DNA of 45,440 nucleotides from Pseudomonadota bacterium (GTDB lineage: Bacteria; Myxococcota_A; UBA9160; PR03). Below are positions 1 to 8,682 of the stretch, one piece after another; the first letter of the stretch is position 1; every line of letters starts with the position of its first letter. The notes beneath the pieces are model-generated. The model was not told the origin of the DNA, searched no databases, and saw nothing but the letters and a program-made list of their open reading frames with translations. Made by a program: the position numbers and the translations under genes. The stretch is taken from contig QEVM01000014.1 of assembly GCA_003576805.1 (NCBI GenBank), forward strand, positions 1 to 45,440, read 5' to 3'.

Positions 1-529
1 TCGCGAGCGCGGCGAGCGTCGCGGCCGACCCGGCCGCCGCCGCGACGAGCGGCGGCGTCGCGCCGCGCGCGGCGGGCAGGCGATACGGGAACGGCTCGAC
101 GCGATCGGGCGCGGGAGGCAGCGCGCTGAGCACGTCGATCGCGCGCGCCTCGGTGGTGAGCGTGCGCGCCGCGCCGTCGCGGTCCTTCACCTCGATCGCG
201 AGCGCGGGCCACTGCGTGCTGCCGGCCTCGCGCGCGCGCACCCGGATGCGCGTGCGGCGCACCTCGCGCACGCCGTCGGACTCGAGCGGCAGCGCCTCGG
301 CGTCGAGCAGCCACAGCCGCTCGACCGCGGGCGGCGGCCGCACGGGCGCCACCTCGTGCCCGGGCGGCGTGACGACGGTCACCTCGACGACGGCGACGTC
401 GCCGAGCCGCAGCTTGGGCGGCTCGATCGCGACGACCGCCTGCGGTGTCGGCGGCGCGGCCGCGGGCGGCGGCGCCTGCTCGGCGGAGCACGCGGCGAGC
501 GCGAGCAGCGCCGCGAGCGCGCGTTTCAT
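1..529 (-). CDS. BatD-like membrane lipoprotein (partial, 3' end beyond window)
   Basis: The ATG at 529-527 overlaps the DUF58 stop by four bases (ATGA), so the gene is translationally coupled to it. The first residues form a lipoprotein signal with lipobox LAAC (Cys14), then a Pro/Ala-rich linker. A beta-rich domain of about 110 residues follows, with the pattern of the Ig-like N-terminal part of BatD/oxygen-tolerance-type proteins (an 'xPxxLRLGDVAxVEVTV' style strand near the start). A short Ala-rich hydrophobic stretch at the window edge may be a membrane segment. MoxR-DUF58 operons normally continue with such Ig-like membrane proteins and VWA proteins, so a role in a MoxR-assisted envelope complex is inferred. 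At least 176 codons are visible. The family assignment rests on context more than on motifs. Confidence 0.6.
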   Translation of the reverse strand, partial: MKRALAALLALAACSAEQAPPPAAAPPTPQAVVAIEPPKLRLGDVAVVEVTVVTPPGHEVAPVRPPPAVERLWLLDAEALPLESDGVREVRRTRIRVRAREAGSTQWPALAIEVKDRDGAARTLTTEARAIDVLSALPPAPDRVEPFPYRLPAARGATPPLVAAAAGSAATLAALA

Positions 530-1443
530 CGCACGCCCCGGCGCGGCGCGGCGCGCGTGCGGAAGAAACGCACGAGCGGGCGCAGCGGGTCGGCGTCGGT
601 CGCGAGCCACACGACCTCCGCGCCTTCTTCGCGCAGCCGGCGCACGAGCGTCTCGCGCCGCGCCGCGGCGGCGGCCGCGTACGCTTCGCGCTGCTTCGCG
701 CGCGTCGCGAGCCGCAGCGACCGGCCGCCGCGCTCGGCGTCCACGAGACGCAGCCCGCCGGCCGCGACCAGCTCGCGCTCGCGGCGATCCTCGACGACCG
801 CCGCGACGAGATCGTGGCGGCGCGCCGCCACCGCGAAGGGGCGGCCCTCCGCGTCGCGGCCGCGGAAGTCGGAGAGCACGACGGCGAGCGAGCGGCGCCG
901 GCCGTGCGCGCGGATCCATTCCGCCGCCACGCGCAGGTCGGTCTCGCCGCGCGGCCGCTCGGCGCTCTCGGCGGCGGCGCGGATCACGCGCCAGGTGTGG
1001 GCGTCGCCGCGGCCGGGCGTCACTTCGGCGCGTAGGCCGTCCGCGAACGCGGCGAAGCCGACCGGATCGCCCGCCTGTGCGGCCGCGGTCGCGAGCAGCG
1101 CGGCGGCGGTCGCGGCGACCTCGGCCTTGCTGCGCCCGGCGGTCCCGAACGCCATCGACGCCGACACGTCGAGCGCGATCAGCACCGGACACGAGCGCTC
1201 CTCGCGGAAGCGCTTCACCCACGGCACGCCGGTGCGCGCGGTCGCGTTCCAGTCGATCGCGCGCACGTCGTCGCCGGGCGCGTACGGGCGCGACTCCTCG
1301 AACTCGACGCCGCCGCCGCGGAACGCGCTGCGCCACTGGCCGACGAGGAGGCCCGCCGCCTCGCGCCGGCTGCGCACCGCCAGGATGCGCGCCGCCCGCG
1401 CGATCTCCGCGAGCGCCGTCGCGCGGCCGTGGCGCGGGTCCAT
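526..1443 (-). CDS. DUF58 domain protein (VWA-like)
   Basis: 305 residues. Residues 46-66 carry the DUF58 hallmark (EFEESRPYAPGDDVRAIDW), and a VWA-type metal-site motif DVSAS lies at 92-96. The start ATG at 1443 lies five bases after the MoxR stop, and the stop overlaps the next gene by four bases. DUF58 proteins are the usual partners of MoxR AAA+ ATPases; in several bacteria the pair helps assemble or activate envelope or cofactor-containing proteins, but the target here cannot be read from the sequence. No membrane segment is obvious, so the protein is probably cytoplasmic or peripheral. The length is normal for the family. Confidence 0.9.
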   Translation of the reverse strand: MDPRHGRATALAEIARAARILAVRSRREAAGLLVGQWRSAFRGGGVEFEESRPYAPGDDVRAIDWNATARTGVPWVKRFREERSCPVLIALDVSASMAFGTAGRSKAEVAATAAALLATAAAQAGDPVGFAAFADGLRAEVTPGRGDAHTWRVIRAAAESAERPRGETDLRVAAEWIRAHGRRRSLAVVLSDFRGRDAEGRPFAVAARRHDLVAAVVEDRRERELVAAGGLRLVDAERGGRSLRLATRAKQREAYAAAAAARRETLVRRLREEGAEVVWLATDADPLRPLVRFFRTRAAPRRGVR

Positions 1444-1448
1444 CGCGG

Positions 1449-2387
1449 CTACGGGGTCGCGACGGCCGCCAGCACCGCGCCCACGACGTCCTCGGCGCGC
1501 ATGCCGTCCGCCTCGGCTTCGTAGGTGAGCACGACCCGGTGTCGCAGCACGTCGGGCGCGACGCGCTTCACGTCGTGCGGCGAGGCCCAGTCGCGGCCGT
1601 CGAGCAGCGCGCGGGCGCGCGCGGCGCGCAGCAGGAAGCGGCTCGCGCGCGGCGACGCGCCGACCGCGACCGAACGCGCCTCGCGCGTGGCGCGCACGAG
1701 GCGCACCGCGTAGTCGGCGACGGCGTCGGCGACGTGCACCGCCGCCGCCGCTGCCTGCAGCGCCGCCACCGCCGCGGCGTCGGCGACGGCGTCGACGCGC
1801 GGCGCGTCGAGGTCGCTGCGCAGCGCGATCGCGATCTCCTCGTCCGCGCTCGGGTAGCCGACCACGAGCTTGAGCAGGAAGCGGTCGATCTGCGCCTCGG
1901 GCAGCGGGTAGGTGCCCTCGTGCTCGATCGGGTTCTGCGTCGCCATCACGAAGAAGGGCTGCGGCAGCGGGAAGCTCTCGTCGCCGATCGTGACTTGGCG
2001 CTCCTCCATCGCCTCGAGCAGCGCGGACTGCACCTTGGCGGGCGCGCGATTGATCTCGTCGGCGAGCAGCACCGGCGTGAAGATCGGGCCCTTGCGCACC
2101 GCGAAGCGCTGCTCGTCGGGCCGGTAGACCGGCGTGCCGACGAGGTCGCCGGGCAGCAGATCGGGCGTGAACTGCACGCGCCGGAAGCCGAGCCCGAGCG
2201 CCTGCGCGAGCGTGCGGACGGCCGTCGTCTTCGCGAGGCCCGGCACGCCTTCGACCAGCACGTGGCCGCCGGCGAGGAGGCCGATCACGAGGCCCTCGAG
2301 CAGCGCGTGCTGTCCCACGACGACGCGCGCGACCTCGTCGAGGAGCCGCTTGGTGGTGGCCGCTGCGTCCGCCTCGGCGCCGTGCAT
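1449..2387 (-). CDS. moxR: MoxR family AAA+ ATPase
   Basis: 312 residues. Walker A is GVPGLAKT at 47-54, Walker B LLADE ends at Asp109-Glu110, and the sensor region reads MATQNPIEHEGTYPLPEAQ with the Arg-containing DRFLLK stretch after it, all typical of MoxR. A C-terminal lid domain follows (about residues 220-312). MoxR ATPases act as chaperone-like remodelling factors together with DUF58 and VWA proteins. It heads a three-gene visible operon (moxR, DUF58, BatD-like lipoprotein). It begins ten bases downstream of rfaE2 on the same strand, so it may share that transcript. Confidence 0.95.
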   Translation of the reverse strand: MHGAEADAAATTKRLLDEVARVVVGQHALLEGLVIGLLAGGHVLVEGVPGLAKTTAVRTLAQALGLGFRRVQFTPDLLPGDLVGTPVYRPDEQRFAVRKGPIFTPVLLADEINRAPAKVQSALLEAMEERQVTIGDESFPLPQPFFVMATQNPIEHEGTYPLPEAQIDRFLLKLVVGYPSADEEIAIALRSDLDAPRVDAVADAAAVAALQAAAAAVHVADAVADYAVRLVRATREARSVAVGASPRASRFLLRAARARALLDGRDWASPHDVKRVAPDVLRHRVVLTYEAEADGMRAEDVVGAVLAAVATP

Positions 2388-2396
2388 CCGCGGAGC

Positions 2397-2906
2397 TTAG
2401 CCCCGCCCGGATCGCCGGCCGGCGCGCGCCTTCGCGACGATCGCGCTGGTGCGCACGCCCGCGATCTCGCGCAGCCGCACGACGCGGCCGCCCCAGCTCT
2501 CGACCTCCGCGCGGCCGACGATCGCGCCGAGCGCCCAGTCGCCGCCCTTGGCGAGCACGTCGGGCCGCAGCGCGCGGATCGCGCGCAGCGGCGTCGGCTC
2601 CGCGAACGTCACGACCCAGTCCACGCACGCGAGCGCGGCCAGCACCTCGGCGCGCTGGCGCGCGGGTACGAGCGGCCGCGCGGGTCCCTTCACGCGGCGC
2701 ACGCTCGCGTCGGTGTTGACCGCGACGACGAGGCGGTCGCCGAGCGCGCGCGCCTGTTCGAGGCTGCGCACGTGACCGACGTGCAGCAGGTCGAAGCAGC
2801 CGTTGGTGAAGACGACGCGCGCGCCGCGCCGCTGCGCCGCGCGCACCGCGCGCTGCGCAGCGGCGAGCGTCAGCAGCTTGCTGCGCGCGAGAGGCGGCGG
2901 CTTCAC
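2397..2906 (-). CDS. rfaE2: D-glycero-beta-D-manno-heptose 1-phosphate adenylyltransferase
   Basis: 169 residues forming a stand-alone nucleotidyltransferase domain. The motif FTNGCFDLLHVGHV (residues 33-46, HxGH at 42-45) and the C-terminal IAGVRTSAIV stretch match the RfaE domain II/HldE C-terminal family. The family transfers AMP from ATP to heptose-1-phosphate to make ADP-heptose for the LPS inner core. The kinase half found in bifunctional HldE is absent and must be encoded elsewhere. The GTG start at 2906 overlaps the AsmA-like stop by four bases (GTGA), which fixes the start. Position next to an AsmA-like envelope protein fits outer-membrane biogenesis in a diderm. Confidence 0.92.
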   Translation of the reverse strand: MKPPPLARSKLLTLAAAQRAVRAAQRRGARVVFTNGCFDLLHVGHVRSLEQARALGDRLVVAVNTDASVRRVKGPARPLVPARQRAEVLAALACVDWVVTFAEPTPLRAIRALRPDVLAKGGDWALGAIVGRAEVESWGGRVVRLREIAGVRTSAIVAKARAGRRSGRG

Positions 2907-5629
2907 GGCGCGTTGGCCGGCGGCTTCGCGTCGGCGCGCGGCGCCGTCGGTGGCGGCGTCGGCGACGCTTCCGGGGCTGGGCGCTCGCTCTCGGCCGCGC
3001 CGCCGCCGAGCATGCGCTCGAGGCGCGAGAGGCCGCCGCGCACGAACGCGGGAAGTCCTTCGAGCACGAAGCTCGCCGGACCCGAGGCGAACGACTTCAC
3101 CGGCACCAGCCGCGCCTGCGGGTCGCCCCACGGACCCGACATCGCGAAGTACGTCGACACCAGGTTGTCGTCGGGCCCGAGCAGCAGCCGGTTCAGGATG
3201 GGGAAGACGCCGATCACGCGATCGAGCGTACGGAAGAAGAAGATCCCGATCACGGCCTCGAGGTCGTAGGGCGCGCGCACGACGTTCACGCGCCCCGTGC
3301 CCATCATGCGCACGGCGGGTCCCTGCAGCGTGAAGCCGTCGGTCTCGAGGAAGCCGTCCTTCAGCGTGAGCGGCGCGTCGATGCGCTCGTACGGGATCGT
3401 CTCGCGCGAGCGGAACGGGTTCAGCGTGTCGCTCGCCTGCGCGATCGCGAGCAGCACGTTCATGCGCTTGTTGATCTCGCCCTCGCGCAGCCGCAGGAAC
3501 GCCGTGCCCTGCATGTCGGCGAGCATCGAGTGGCCGATCACCAGCTTTCCGGCGAGCGACGCGTCGAGGTCGGCGGTGCCGCGCGCGGAGCCGCCGTCGA
3601 GCTTGATGTCGTTCAGCAGGTCCGAGAACGAGCCGTTCTCGAGCTGGAGGTCGGCGCGGTACGGCACCGCGTCGGACTCGGAGAGGTCGAGATCCACCGA
3701 GCCGCGCAGCGAGCCGCGCGGGCGCAGGTGCGCGGCGCCGCGGCGCAGCTCGACGCGATCGCCGACGGCCTGCGCGACGCCGTCGAGCCACTCGGCCTGG
3801 AAGTCGCCGAGCTTCTCGAGCCGCGCGTGGAAGCGGGCGCGGCCCCAGGCGGCGGCGTCGGCGCGGCGGCGTCCCTCGCGGCGCGGCAGCGAGAGGGCGA
3901 CCTCCACGTCGATGCGGCTCTGATCGCCGCCCCGGTAGCTGCCCTTGCCGCGGAAGGGGACGCCGCCCCAGTAGCCCTTGGCTTCGCGGATGTGCACGCC
4001 CGGATTGGCCGGCGCGAGCACCGCGGTCGTCTCCTCGAGCGGGCGCAGCAGCACGGGGTGCTCGATCCAGTCGGCGTCCACCTCGATCGAGCGCCAGCGC
4101 GGCGGCGAGCCCGGCTTCTTCTTCGACTCGATCCAGTCGTCGAGCGCGATGCGGCCCGGCAGCGGCGGGACCGGTCGCGGCACGACGCCGCGCTCGAACG
4201 CGACGCTGACGGCGCGCAGCCCCTGCACGGAGAGCCAGAGCTGCGGCAGCGGCCGGTCGCCGATGCGCGCGCGCATGTCCTCGATGCGCAGCCGGTCGCG
4301 CTCGAGGTGCACGCGGCCGCGCAGGTCGCGGATCGGCTGGCCGTCGCCCTGCGCGATCTCGACGGCGTCGAGCGTCGCGTCGACCGAGACCGTCTCGGGC
4401 CAGAGATCGGCGAGCGTCGCGCCCTTCGCGCGCGGACCGCCCGCGAGCGCGTGGAAGAACGAGAGCGGCGTCTCGCCGGCGTGCAGGGCGAAGCTCTTGA
4501 TCGCGCCGCCGCGCAGCGACGCGACGTTGCGTTGCTGCGCGCCCTGCGGCGGCGAAGCGGCGAGCACGAGGTCGCGCAGCGCGGGCAACGAGAGCGGGCC
4601 GCCGCGCAGCTCGAACGAGAGCTTCGCGGCGTCGGAGATCGGGCGCTCGATCGAAGCGTTGCCGGCGAGCTGCGAGCCGCCGCCGCGCCACTCGAAGCCG
4701 GAGACGCGGACGTGCTGCGGATCGATCTCGACGCGTGCGCTGGCGTGGGCGCTCGCGACCGCGACCTCGAGCGGTCGCGCGCGGTCGACCGCGCGGACGC
4801 CCAGGCCCACGAGCTCGAGGTCGAGCGCGCCGCCCGCGGCGGCCGGCGTCCAGGCGGCGACGCCGCTCGCGCGGCCGGCGAGCTCGGCCTCGACGCCGCG
4901 CGCGGCGAGCCACGGCCCGGCGAGCGCGAGGTCGGCATCGGCGAGCGCCAGCGTGCCGCGCGGACCCGTCTCGTCGAGGACGCCGTCGAGCTCGAAGCCG
5001 CCGGCGTCGCGTCCCGAATCGCCGATGCGGCCCGTGCCGCGCAGCTGGGGCGCGCCGCCGAAGGGATCGTGCGAGAGCGTCACCTGGACGCGCCGCAGCG
5101 CGATCGCCTGCGCGGGCTCGGCGAACGCGACGCGCAGCGCCGCGTCCTCGACCGAGACGGCCGGCAGAGCCGACGCGATCTCGCGTAGGCTGCGGGCGGG
5201 CGCGCCGGCCGTCTGGCCGCCGGGTCCCGGCTGCGCGCGCTGCACGAGCCGATCGACGGCGTGCGGCGTCCAGCGGCCGTCGGCGCGCCGCGCGAGCGCG
5301 AGATCGAGTCCGCGCACGTCGACGCGGTGGGCGCGCGGCTCGCCGCGCACGACACTTCGCGGTGACAGCGTGATCCAGACGCGGTCGGCCGCGATCGGGC
5401 GCTCGCCGGGCTCGCCCGGAATGCGCAGATCGCGCAGCTCGATGCCGAGTCCCCAGCCGAAGAACGGCCGCACCTCGCCGATCTCGACGGGCCCCAGCTC
5501 GGCGGTGAGGCGTTCCTCGAGCGCGGCGCGCAGCCGCTCGGGCGCCAGACGTGCGGAAACCGCGAGGCCCGCGAGCGCGCCCGCGGCGATCGCGAACAGC
5601 CCGAGCGCGCCGATCAGAGGCCGGCGCAA
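2903..5629 (-). CDS. AsmA-like / DUF3971-type envelope protein
   Basis: 908 residues. One N-terminal membrane helix (about residues 7-27) is followed by a long beta-rich periplasmic region made of repeated 'xLxLxDxxL' strands, and the end is the AsmA-like C-terminal domain (MNVLLAIAQASDTLNPF and FLRLREGEINKRMNV area, then a stretch around residue 800 with a fumble-free IGIFFFRTLDRVIGVFPIL segment). AsmA/TamB-type proteins form long grooves thought to carry phospholipids between the two membranes. The C terminus is low-complexity Pro/Ala. The start is TTG, chosen because GGAAGGG lies five bases upstream (5635-5641) and the signal anchor follows immediately. The gene overlaps rfaE2 by four bases. 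Confidence 0.85.
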   Translation of the reverse strand: MRRPLIGALGLFAIAAGALAGLAVSARLAPERLRAALEERLTAELGPVEIGEVRPFFGWGLGIELRDLRIPGEPGERPIAADRVWITLSPRSVVRGEPRAHRVDVRGLDLALARRADGRWTPHAVDRLVQRAQPGPGGQTAGAPARSLREIASALPAVSVEDAALRVAFAEPAQAIALRRVQVTLSHDPFGGAPQLRGTGRIGDSGRDAGGFELDGVLDETGPRGTLALADADLALAGPWLAARGVEAELAGRASGVAAWTPAAAGGALDLELVGLGVRAVDRARPLEVAVASAHASARVEIDPQHVRVSGFEWRGGGSQLAGNASIERPISDAAKLSFELRGGPLSLPALRDLVLAASPPQGAQQRNVASLRGGAIKSFALHAGETPLSFFHALAGGPRAKGATLADLWPETVSVDATLDAVEIAQGDGQPIRDLRGRVHLERDRLRIEDMRARIGDRPLPQLWLSVQGLRAVSVAFERGVVPRPVPPLPGRIALDDWIESKKKPGSPPRWRSIEVDADWIEHPVLLRPLEETTAVLAPANPGVHIREAKGYWGGVPFRGKGSYRGGDQSRIDVEVALSLPRREGRRRADAAAWGRARFHARLEKLGDFQAEWLDGVAQAVGDRVELRRGAAHLRPRGSLRGSVDLDLSESDAVPYRADLQLENGSFSDLLNDIKLDGGSARGTADLDASLAGKLVIGHSMLADMQGTAFLRLREGEINKRMNVLLAIAQASDTLNPFRSRETIPYERIDAPLTLKDGFLETDGFTLQGPAVRMMGTGRVNVVRAPYDLEAVIGIFFFRTLDRVIGVFPILNRLLLGPDDNLVSTYFAMSGPWGDPQARLVPVKSFASGPASFVLEGLPAFVRGGLSRLERMLGGGAAESERPAPEASPTPPPTAPRADAKPPANAP

Positions 5630-5940
5630 GGCGTCCCTTCCCGGCCGGACGGCGAGCGATCGGGCCGGCCGTCGGAGCCGCTCGTCCGCGTTTCGCCGGG
5701 CGAGCTGCCGGCGCCCGAAGCCAAGCTAGGGGTCGCCCGCGCGCGAATCGGATGCGCCTCGGCGTGCATCTTCGCGTGGAATCTCCTCGATCCCTCGCGA
5801 GGGGGATTCGCCAGCCCGGGAGCGGACGAGAATGGGCAACATCCGATTCTCCCTAAAGAAATCAAGTCGCAGGACGAAACATCCCCGCAGATCGGGGCAG
5901 AGCACTGCCTGCGGGTCGGGACAGGGGGGAAGCAGGGGTC
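5630..5940. other. Divergent non-coding region between AsmA-like gene and XRE regulator
   Basis: About 311 bases without a supportable gene. It separates leftward and rightward genes and so must hold both promoters. It includes a noticeably AT-richer patch around 5830-5880, unusual for this window, and an inverted repeat at 5779-5809. I could not identify a confident -35/-10 pair. Confidence 0.6.
5779..5809. promoter_or_regulatory. Inverted repeat, possible operator or hairpin
   Basis: The arms GAATCTCC and GGGGATTC pair with a single G-T wobble and flank an inner perfect palindrome CCCTCGCGAGGG. It lies about 130 bases upstream of the XRE regulator start and 150 bases upstream of the AsmA-like gene. 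The position suits an operator, but no experimental or family evidence ties it to the adjacent regulator. Confidence 0.35.
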
Positions 5941-6222
5941 ATGGAGAGCAAGGCTAACGGCGCCATGCGCAGGAATCGCGTTCGCGAGATTCGGGAGAAC
6001 CGCCTGATGACGCAGGCGCAGCTCGCCCGCAAGGCCAAGGTCGCCCTCCGCACGATCCACAGCGTCGAGAAGGGCATGAACTGCCGCATGGACACCAAGC
6101 GGAAGATCCTGCTCGCGCTGGGCATGCGGTTCGAGGACAAGGACTACGTGTTCCCGCCTTCGTCCGACATGGGCGGCGAAGTCATGCGCCCGCCGCAGCC
6201 CGAGCCGCCCCACTTCTCGTAG
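5941..6222 (+). CDS. Small XRE-family helix-turn-helix regulator
   Basis: 93 residues. An HTH_3-like domain spans about residues 12-63: RNRVREIRENRLMTQAQLARKA covers the first helices and the turn, and VALRTIHSVEKG is the recognition helix with the typical Ser-x-Glu-x-Gly ending. A basic segment (DTKRKILLALGM) closes the domain, and a Pro-rich tail of about 25 residues follows. No ligand or dimerisation domain is visible. It lies 84 bases upstream of ptsP on the same strand and may be co-transcribed, but no target can be named. Confidence 0.88.
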   Translation: MESKANGAMRRNRVREIRENRLMTQAQLARKAKVALRTIHSVEKGMNCRMDTKRKILLALGMRFEDKDYVFPPSSDMGGEVMRPPQPEPPHFS

Positions 6223-6293
6223 GTCCCATCGGCCTCGCACGTCCCCGGACTCGGGAATCTCGCCGTCGGGTTACATTGACGGGCGAGATCCTC

Positions 6294-6300
6294 GAAGGGG
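6294..6300 (+). promoter_or_regulatory. Shine-Dalgarno deciding the ATT start of ptsP
   Basis: GAAGGGG ends six bases before ATT at 6307. In this frame there is a stop at 6277-6279 and no ATG, GTG or TTG until 6511, which is already inside the GAF domain, so this site supports a rare ATT start. Confidence 0.5.
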
Positions 6301-6306
6301 CCGTCC

Positions 6307-8682
6307 ATTCCCCAGCGCAGCACACTTCTCGCCGACGTCGCCGGCATCGTCGCTCGTTCGCACGACCTGGCCGAGACGCTGCGCAACGTCGTCGACCGCG
6401 TCGCCAAACGCCTCGATGCCGACGTCTGCTCCGTCTACCTGACCGAGCCCGAGGGCCAGCGCCTCACGCTGCGCGCCACCAAGGGGCTGGCGGCGGAGTC
6501 GGTCGGCCGCGTGCACCTCGCGGTCGGCGAGGGTCTGGTGGGGACCGTCGCCAAGTCGGGCGCGCCGCTCGCCGTCCAGCACGCGCAAGAGCACCCCGAC
6601 TTCAAGTACTTCCCGGAGACCGGCGAGGACCGCTTCGCGTCGCTGATGGCGGCGCCGCTCGCGGTGCGCGACGTCACCATCGGCGTGCTCGTCGTGCAGA
6701 CGGTGAACCCGCGACACTTCGGCGCAGCGGACGTCGAGCTGCTCCAGACCTGCGGCCAGCTGCTCGCGCCGGTCGTGCTGAACGCGCGGCTGCTGGAGCT
6801 GGTGTCGGGCTCGGACGACGACCGCGGGCGCTTCGTCGACCAGCTCGCGCGCGCCGGCGTGCCGGTCGCCGACGGGCGCCCGTCGCGCGAGGAGCGCAAC
6901 GTCGAGCTGCGCGGGACCGCCGCCTCCACCGGGATCGCGATCGGCCCCATCTACCTGCTCGAGGACCCGCTCGATCTCGCGCGCGTGGACTACACGCCGT
7001 CGGGCGACGCGGCGCAGGAGCGCAGCGACCTCGTGCGCGCGATCGCCGACGCGCGCCGCGAGCTCGACGACGTGATCGACGAGGTCGGCGAGAACTTCGG
7101 GCCCGAGTTCGCGAGCGTGTTCAACACGCACGTCCAGATCCTCGAGGACCACGGCTTTTTGCAGCGGCTCGAGCGCGCCGTCGCCGAGACCGGCGACGCC
7201 TGCCAGGCGGTGCGCCGCGTGGTGGACGACTACCGCGCGCTGTTCGGCCGCATCGAGGATCCGTACTTCCGCGAGCGCGGCGACGACATCGAGGACGTCG
7301 GCCGGCGCGTCGTCGCCAAGCTGCTCGGAGTGCGACACCGCAACGTGCCGCTCGAGCCGGGCTCCGTGGTGGTGACGTCGATGATCCTGCCGGCGCACTT
7401 CACGATGCTCGAGATGGACAAGGTCGCCGCGCTCGTCGCCGAGCACGGCGGCGCGACCTCGCACGGAGCGATCTTCGCGCGCACGCTCGAGATCCCGTCG
7501 GTGACCGGCGTCGAGGGCCTCGTGCGCACGGCGCGGCCCGGCGAGACCGCGATCGTCGACGGCACCAGCGGCCGCATCTACCTGGCGCCCGACGAGGCGC
7601 TGCTCGCCGAGTACCGGCGCGCGCAGCAGCGCTTCGAGGTCGCGGTCGGACACCTGGATGCGCTCCGCCACCGTCCCGCCGAGACGCGCGACGGCCGCCG
7701 CGTCGTGCTGTCGGCGAACGTCGGGCTGCTCGCGGACCTGCGCCTCGTCGAGCGCCACGGCGCCGAGGGGATCGGCCTGTTCCGCACCGAGCTGCTCGCG
7801 CTCGCGCACCGCGGCGCACCGCCCGAGGACGAGCAGGAGATCCTCTACGAGCGCGTCGCGCGCGCGATGGCGCCGCGTCCGGTGACGATCCGCACGCTCG
7901 ACCTCGGCGGCGACAAGGCGGTGCCGAACCTCGGGCTCGAGGCCGAGGAGAACCCGCAGCTCGGCTGCCGCTCGATCCGCCTCACGATGCGCCACGAGGA
8001 CATGATGCGCGCGCAGCTGCGCGCGATCCTGCGCGCCAGCGCCGTCGGCAACGTGCGGCTGCTGCTGCCGATGATCTCGGCGATCGACGAGCTGCGCGAG
8101 GTGCGGCGCCTCGTCCACGCGACGCAGGACGAGCTGGCGCGGCGCGGCTTCGCCTACGACCCGGCGCTGGCGATCGGCATCATGATCGAGGTGCCGTCGG
8201 CCGCGCTGATCTCCGACGCGCTCGCGCGCGAGTGCGACTTCTTCAGCATCGGCACGAACGACCTGACCCAGTACACGCTCGCGGTGGACCGCGGCAACGA
8301 GGCGATCGCGCATCTGTTCCGGCCGCTCCACCCGGCGGTGCTCGCGCTGATCGACATGAGCGTGCGCGCGGCGAACCGCGCCGGCATCCCGGTGTCGGTG
8401 TGCGGCGAAATGGCGAGCAATCCGCTGGCGGTGCCGCTGCTCGTCGGGCTCGGCATCGGCGAGCTGTCCGGCACGCCGCGCGCGGTGCCCGTCGTGAAGG
8501 AGATCGTGCGCAGCCTCGACTCGGGCGACGTCACCGCCGACGCGCGCGCCGCGCTCGCGTCCGGCACCGTCCAGGAAGTCGAGCAGATCGCGTGCGAGCG
8601 GCTCGAGCGCGCCGGCCTGCTCGAGCACCCCGACATCGGAAGCTGGCTCGTCGAGATCGTGAGCCGCGCCCGCCAGGGCTAG
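6307..8682 (+). CDS. ptsP: Phosphoenolpyruvate-protein phosphotransferase PtsP (nitrogen-PTS enzyme I)
   Basis: 791 residues if started at ATT 6307. Order: N-terminal GAF domain (about 5-150), PEP-utilising N-domain (about 205-330), swivelling phosphohistidine domain with His386 in GGATSHGAIFAR, and a C-terminal PEP-binding TIM barrel with FFSIGTNDLTQYTLAVDRGN and Cys699 in SVCGEMASNP. The enzyme takes phosphate from PEP and passes it to NPr of the nitrogen-related PTS; the GAF domain senses small molecules such as glutamine in studied cases. No NPr or EIIA gene is in the window. The reading frame upstream of 6511 clearly encodes GAF sequence (STLLADVAGIVARSHDLAET), so the GTG at 6511 cannot be the real start. 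Confidence 0.93.
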   Translation: MPQRSTLLADVAGIVARSHDLAETLRNVVDRVAKRLDADVCSVYLTEPEGQRLTLRATKGLAAESVGRVHLAVGEGLVGTVAKSGAPLAVQHAQEHPDFKYFPETGEDRFASLMAAPLAVRDVTIGVLVVQTVNPRHFGAADVELLQTCGQLLAPVVLNARLLELVSGSDDDRGRFVDQLARAGVPVADGRPSREERNVELRGTAASTGIAIGPIYLLEDPLDLARVDYTPSGDAAQERSDLVRAIADARRELDDVIDEVGENFGPEFASVFNTHVQILEDHGFLQRLERAVAETGDACQAVRRVVDDYRALFGRIEDPYFRERGDDIEDVGRRVVAKLLGVRHRNVPLEPGSVVVTSMILPAHFTMLEMDKVAALVAEHGGATSHGAIFARTLEIPSVTGVEGLVRTARPGETAIVDGTSGRIYLAPDEALLAEYRRAQQRFEVAVGHLDALRHRPAETRDGRRVVLSANVGLLADLRLVERHGAEGIGLFRTELLALAHRGAPPEDEQEILYERVARAMAPRPVTIRTLDLGGDKAVPNLGLEAEENPQLGCRSIRLTMRHEDMMRAQLRAILRASAVGNVRLLLPMISAIDELREVRRLVHATQDELARRGFAYDPALAIGIMIEVPSAALISDALARECDFFSIGTNDLTQYTLAVDRGNEAIAHLFRPLHPAVLALIDMSVRAANRAGIPVSVCGEMASNPLAVPLLVGLGIGELSGTPRAVPVVKEIVRSLDSGDVTADARAALASGTVQEVEQIACERLERAGLLEHPDIGSWLVEIVSRARQG

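Noticed and set aside
153..3269. Long plus-strand open frame across the moxR-DUF58-rfaE2 region
   Set aside because: Arg/Ala-rich shadow frame opposite well-supported minus-strand genes.
5614..6240. Minus-strand open frame over the XRE regulator and upstream region
   Set aside because: No motif, no ribosome-binding site of note, and it overlaps a recognisable plus-strand HTH protein.
6511..8682. ptsP starting at GTG 6511
   Set aside because: It would remove most of the GAF domain whose sequence is clearly encoded upstream in the same frame.
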